64,000 nt of DNA from positions 62,001-126,000 of the forward strand of contig CAWIMS010000003.1 in NCBI GenBank assembly GCA_963837285.1, written 5' to 3'. The translations under genes and the position numbers were made by a program. Shown piece after piece: positions 61,119-64,000 of the stretch. The notes under the pieces are model-generated. The model saw nothing but the letters and a program-made list of their open reading frames with translations. It did not search any database and had not been told where the DNA came from. The DNA is from Planosporangium sp963837285 (GTDB lineage Bacteria > Actinomycetota > Actinomycetes > Mycobacteriales > Micromonosporaceae). How positions within the stretch are numbered: position 1 is the first letter of the stretch; every line of letters starts with the position of its first letter.

Positions 61119-61156
61119 GTGGATGGGGGCAGGGCTCGGAGCCGGAACAGCCATGA
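60735..61156 (+). pseudogene. Nudix hydrolase remnant lacking its start
   Basis: In the third frame the sequence reads RDGTGYADGQWNLPSGKLEH and continues with IREAREEIG; the Nudix box G-x5-E-x7-REAREEIG is perfect. About 130 residues run to the TGA at 61156. The first strand or two and the start codon are lost where the DNA joins the methyltransferase. The two genes were probably brought together by a deletion. Confidence 0.7.
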
Positions 61157-61210
61157 TGCATGCCCGATCGCAGCCACGCGAAATACGACTACGCAAGCCT
61201 GCGGTGTGAC

Positions 61211-61251
61211 TGAGCGCGATAGATGGCCCAGTTGAGTGCGATAACTGGCCC
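61211..61251. repeat. Pair of 19-bp direct repeats near right end of accessory segment
   Basis: TGAGCGCGATAGATGGCCC (61211-61229) and TGAGTGCGATAACTGGCCC (61233-61251) agree at 16 of 19 positions and are spaced 22 bp apart, two helical turns. Repeated sites of this kind are transposase-binding sequences at the ends of some insertion sequences (for example IS21-like). No transposase gene remains. Confidence 0.55.
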
Positions 61252-61311
61252 GCGTGGCGGTCTTCGATCGGTTGATGTCTTACGTCGCGGGGACCTCGCC
61301 CGGGCCTGGGA

Positions 61312-61824
61312 CGCGGGTCCGGCGAGCCCGGCGGCCGGCTGCCGTTCGCCGTCCCGCGCGACGGGGCCGACCTGCCGCCCTTCGACAAGAACGCCACCAC
61401 GGTCAGCTACGACCTGTGGCACGGCCAGCGGCGGCTGGACCGGGACGGCACGGCGGCGGCGTACCCGCTGGGCTTCGGCCTGTCGTACACGTCGTTCGTC
61501 ATCGACGACGTTTCCGTGGTCCTCACCGGTGCGGCCCTCGACGTGACCGCCACCGTCGCGAACACCGGCGACCGGCCCGGTGGACACGTCGTCCAGGCGT
61601 ACGCGACCCGGCCGGCGGGGGAGCGGTTCCTAGTGGGGTTCGCCCGGGTCGAGTGCGCGCCCGGAGCGCGGGTGCCGGTCCGGATCGAGGTACCGCTCCA
61701 GCGGCTGGCGACCCGGCGCGGACCGGGCCGCTGGGAGGTACCCGCGGGCGAGTACCGGATCGACGTCGGCGCCAGCGCCGCCGACCCAGCGTCGGTAGCG
61801 GTTCCGGTGCAGATCTTCAGGTAA
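61312..61824 (+). pseudogene. 3' remnant of a GH3 gene (C-terminal domains)
   Basis: About 170 codons: PGGRLPFAVPRDGADLPPFD, then AYPLGFGLSYTSF and a complete fibronectin-III-like domain ending VAVPVQIFR. This is the end of a GH3 beta-glucosidase. Its N-terminal 59 residues are at 54225-54404. There is no start codon context at the left break. Confidence 0.82.
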
Positions 61825-61831
61825 AACTGGA

Positions 61832-61850
61832 CAGTTTCAACTGAAGAAAT
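61832..61850. promoter_or_regulatory. MarR-type operator
   Basis: CAGTTTCAACTG is a perfect dyad and overlaps a second one, TTCAACTGAA. The AT-rich site lies 8 to 12 bp from the GH3 stop and just upstream of the marR-family GTG, so it is the probable autoregulatory operator and promoter. Confidence 0.6.
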
Positions 61851-61854
61851 TACC

Positions 61855-62298
61855 GTGGAGGTCGTGGAAATCTCCGAGTCGGCCGCCCGGGCGGCCCGCG
61901 ACCTGCGCGTCGTGGTCAGTCGCGTGCGCCGCCGGCTGAAGGAGGTCTACGACGCGGGCGACCTCACCCCGTCGCAGACCTCGGTGCTCAGCCGGCTGGA
62001 CAAGGACGGGGCGGCCTCGGCCAGCGACCTGGCCGCGGCCGAGCGGGTCCGCCCGCAGTCGATGGCCACCACGCTGGCCGCCCTCGACGAGCGGGGCCTG
62101 ATCCAGCGCCGTGCCGACCCCGGCGACGGCCGGCGGCAGCTGATCTCGCTGAGCGACGCCGGCCGGGAGTTCGTCGACGACAGCCGGCAGGCCCGCGAGG
62201 AGTGGCTGACCCGGGCTTTTCAGGACCGCTACACCGAGACGGAGCGGCGCACCCTGGTCGAGGCGCTGGCGCTGCTGGATCGGCTGACCCAGCCATGA
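61855..62298 (+). CDS. MarR family transcriptional regulator
   Basis: 147 residues. The winged HTH reads LTPSQTSVLSRLDKDGAASA, then SMATTLAALDERGLIQRRAD and GDGRRQLISLSDAG, the MarR wing. GTG 61855 is chosen; GTG 61864 is also possible. Its stop overlaps the MFS transporter start (ATGA), so it probably controls that exporter. Confidence 0.9.
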   Translation: MEVVEISESAARAARDLRVVVSRVRRRLKEVYDAGDLTPSQTSVLSRLDKDGAASASDLAAAERVRPQSMATTLAALDERGLIQRRADPGDGRRQLISLSDAGREFVDDSRQAREEWLTRAFQDRYTETERRTLVEALALLDRLTQP

Positions 62299-63773
62299 CC
62301 GCGAGCCCCGCCGGCCTGCTGCGCCGGCGTCGCGGCCGGTCCAGCACACGGTCCAACACCGGCTTCGACCGCAGGCTGATCGGCCCGATGGTCCTCGGCG
62401 CGGTGCTCAACCCGATCAACTCCTCGATCATCGCGGTGTCCCTGGTGCCGATCGGGGTGGCGTTCGGGGCGCCCCCGGCGCGCACGGCCTGGCTGGTTTC
62501 CGCGCTCTACCTGGCCACCGCCATCGGCCAGCCGGTCGTGGGGCGGCTGGTCGACATGTACGGGCCGCGCCGGCTCTACCTTGCCGGGACGGCGCTGGTC
62601 GGCGTCGCCGGGCTCCTCGGGGCCTTCGCCCCGTCGCTGACCGTGCTGATCGTCGCCCGGGTGCTGCTGGGGTTCGGCACCTGCGCCGGCTACCCGGCAG
62701 CGATGTACCTCATCCGCAGCGAAGCCGAACGCACCGGGCGGGACAACCCGGCCGGCGTGCTGACCGCGCTGTCGGTCAGCGCGCAGACCGTCGCCGTCAT
62801 CGGGCCCACCGTCGGCGGCCTGCTGATCGGGCTGGGTGGTTGGCGCACCACGTTCGCGGTCAACATCCCGCTGGCCGTCGCGGGTATCGCCCTCGGTGTG
62901 TGGCGCCTGCCGCGCGGCGGCGGCGACGGCAACGCCGGTGACCGGGCCGCGAGCCGGCTCGACCTCCCGGGAATGGGCCTTTTCGCGGGTACCCTCGTCT
63001 GCCTCCTGCTGTTCCTGATGAGCCCGCGGGTCACCAACTGGTACCTGATCCCGCTCGCCGTCGCCGCCGCGGCGGGCCTGGCGATCCGGGAGCGGGTCGC
63101 CGAGCCGTTCATCGACCTGCGCGTGTTACGGGGCAACCTTCCGCTGCTGGCCACCTACGCCCGGATGCTCCTGGCGGCGGTCGTGAGCTACGCCTTCCTG
63201 TACGGCTACACCCAGTGGCTGGAGGCCGGCCGGGGCCTGCACGCGGCCGAGGCGGGGCTGGTCCTGGTGCCGATGTTCCTCGCCGCGATCGTGGTCGCCA
63301 GCGTCACCGGGCGGCGGCAGGCCGTCCTCGGCAAGCTCCTCGTCGGCTCGGCCACCCAGATCGTCGCGTGCGCCATGCTCCTGCTGGTCGGCCCCGGCAG
63401 CCCGATCTGGCTGCTCGTCGGGATCGCGCTGATCGTGGGCGTCCCGCAGGGGCTCAACAACCTGGCCAACCAGAACGCCCTCTACCACCAGGCCGACCCG
63501 GCGCGCATGGGCTCGTCGGCCGGCCTGCTGCGGACGTTCATGTACCTCGGCGCGATCATCGCCGCGGCCGCCAACGGCGCCTTCCTGGGCCACCGCGCGG
63601 ACACGGCCGGCGTCCACCACCTGGCGGTGTTCATTCTCGCGGTCGCCGCGGTGTTTCTCGCCATCAGCGCCCTGGACCGGTCGCTGCGCCGCATCGGCCG
63701 ACCCAGCGATCTTGGACACTGTGACCGCCCGGTAGCCGGTCCAAGTGTCCAAGATCCGAGAGGGCAGTCCTAG
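62295..63773 (+). CDS. MFS transporter (drug:H+ antiporter type)
   Basis: 492 residues with 14 predicted helices, the DHA2-like layout. Motif A GRLVDMYGPRRLYL lies between helices 2 and 3, and motif C-like GPTVGGLLIGLGGWR in helix 5. It probably exports a toxic compound sensed by the MarR protein. The last 20 residues (PSDLGHCDRPVAGPSVQDPR onward) are encoded by palindromic element E6 and are not part of the usual MFS C-terminus. The stop overlaps the convergent gene by 4 bp. Confidence 0.88.
   Translation: MTASPAGLLRRRRGRSSTRSNTGFDRRLIGPMVLGAVLNPINSSIIAVSLVPIGVAFGAPPARTAWLVSALYLATAIGQPVVGRLVDMYGPRRLYLAGTALVGVAGLLGAFAPSLTVLIVARVLLGFGTCAGYPAAMYLIRSEAERTGRDNPAGVLTALSVSAQTVAVIGPTVGGLLIGLGGWRTTFAVNIPLAVAGIALGVWRLPRGGGDGNAGDRAASRLDLPGMGLFAGTLVCLLLFLMSPRVTNWYLIPLAVAAAAGLAIRERVAEPFIDLRVLRGNLPLLATYARMLLAAVVSYAFLYGYTQWLEAGRGLHAAEAGLVLVPMFLAAIVVASVTGRRQAVLGKLLVGSATQIVACAMLLLVGPGSPIWLLVGIALIVGVPQGLNNLANQNALYHQADPARMGSSAGLLRTFMYLGAIIAAAANGAFLGHRADTAGVHHLAVFILAVAAVFLAISALDRSLRRIGRPSDLGHCDRPVAGPSVQDPRGQS
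63708..63756. repeat. Palindromic element E6 (short member)
   Basis: Arms GATCTTGGACACT (63708-63720) and its reverse complement (63744-63756) with ACCG/CGGT pairing inside the loop. GATCTTGGA equals the start of the E2 arm; the rest differs. It encodes the C-terminal tail of the MFS protein and separates two convergent genes. Confidence 0.7.
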
Positions 63774-64000
63774 CCGATCGTACCGGTGACGAGCTCGCCG
63801 GCCGGCTCGTACGTGCCGATCACGACACCGGTACTGGAGACGACGCTGTCCACGAGCTTCAGCCCGGCCGGGACGGTGCCGTCGGCGAACAGCCGCTTGC
63901 CTGACCCGACGACCACGGGGAAGGTCCAGATGAGGAACCTGTCGACAAGGTTGTGGCGCAGCAGCGTCTGGATCAGGTCCCCGCTGCCGTGCACCTGAAG
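63770..64000 (-). CDS. Dihydrofolate reductase-like (RibD C-terminal) protein, 5' end outside window
   Basis: The last 76 residues of a RibD C-terminal/dihydrofolate-reductase-like protein: GSGDLIQTLLRHNLVDRFLI is the NADPH-binding helix region, followed by PVVVGSGKRLFADG and a terminal strand TGVVIGTYEPAG. Such proteins are NADPH-dependent reductases of unknown substrate. The start lies beyond the window. The stop overlaps the MFS stop. Confidence 0.8.
   Translation of the reverse strand, partial: LQVHGSGDLIQTLLRHNLVDRFLIWTFPVVVGSGKRLFADGTVPAGLKLVDSVVSSTGVVIGTYEPAGELVTGTIG

Larger units (their letters stand above)
54405..61311. mobile_element. Accessory segment inserted into/replacing the middle of a GH3 gene
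   Basis: 6.9 kb separates the N- and C-terminal remnants of a GH3 gene. The content differs from the sugar operons around it: an M20 peptidase pseudogene, an epimerase, HTH and TPR regulators, a run of small overlapping genes, a truncated SAV2177-type methyltransferase and a Nudix remnant. Two 19-bp direct repeats lie near the right end. No integrase, transposase or attachment site is visible, so the mechanism is unknown. Confidence 0.55.

Noticed and set aside
5658..63756. Palindromes as ordinary intrinsic terminators
   Set aside because: None has a T-tract, one lies inside a coding sequence, and they share primary sequence beyond what hairpin function needs. A terminator role is still possible as a secondary use.

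Overview
The window is high-GC, actinomycete-type DNA. It shows frequent GTG starts, ATGA/GTGA stop-start overlaps, LacI-controlled sugar operons, SAV2177-type methyltransferases, HTH/TPR regulators and a hopanoid-type glycosyltransferase. A filamentous actinobacterium, possibly Micromonosporaceae, is the best inference; the genus cannot be fixed by reading alone. No rRNA, tRNA, CRISPR array or intact transposase is visible.

Layout. 1-5.6 kb: a partial sugar epimerase, BON and DUF2267 proteins, a single-chain transketolase and small unknown genes. 5.9-11.8 kb: an ABC exporter pair facing a sigma-factor operon that carries its own ABC exporter. 11.8-16.9 kb: an envelope block (GT51 transglycosylase, MGDG-synthase-like transferase, M56 metallopeptidase, GT39-like transferase) with two BlaI-type operators but no blaI in view. 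17-21.3 kb: a secreted subtilase with a tryptophan pentapeptide tail, and a second subtilase whose catalytic serine is glycine, preceded by a Gln-rich gene. 21.5-26.7 kb: a LigD-type phosphoesterase, a repeat-rich surface protein, remnants of AlkA and a flavin monooxygenase, TetR and DnaJ-like genes. 26.6-36.6 kb: a LacI-controlled operon (binding protein, two permeases, GH1, GH38) probably for mannosyl or glucosyl oligosaccharides.

37.9-42.7 kb holds the most system-like locus: three minus-strand genes encoding an SPFH-like/CHAT caspase-like protease, a tandem Trypco2 protein and a membrane-anchored NACHT NTPase. The families match known NTP-dependent conflict systems, but this exact combination looks unusual. 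42.7-48.2 kb has GNAT, MerR, HtrA-like protease, HpnB-like and LacI genes plus a gene scar. 48.2-54.2 kb is a divergent GH3 / sugar ABC locus in which both the GH3 and the binding-protein genes carry a single-base frameshift. A second GH3 gene begins at 54.2 kb, breaks off after about 59 codons, and its C-terminal domain reappears at 61.3 kb. The 6.9 kb between is an accessory segment: M20 peptidase pseudogene, epimerase, HTH and TPR regulators, small coupled genes, a truncated methyltransferase and a Nudix remnant. It ends at a pair of 19-bp direct repeats. MarR, MFS and a partial dihydrofolate-reductase-like gene close the window.

Six palindromic elements (about 5.66, 21.98, 31.28, 36.68, 44.62 and 63.71 kb) share related outer and core sequence. 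Most sit at or next to gene 3' ends; one sits in frame inside the GH1 gene and one abuts a truncated LuxR gene. They look like a dispersed mobile palindrome family and are, with the CHAT/Trypco2/NACHT locus, the main leads.
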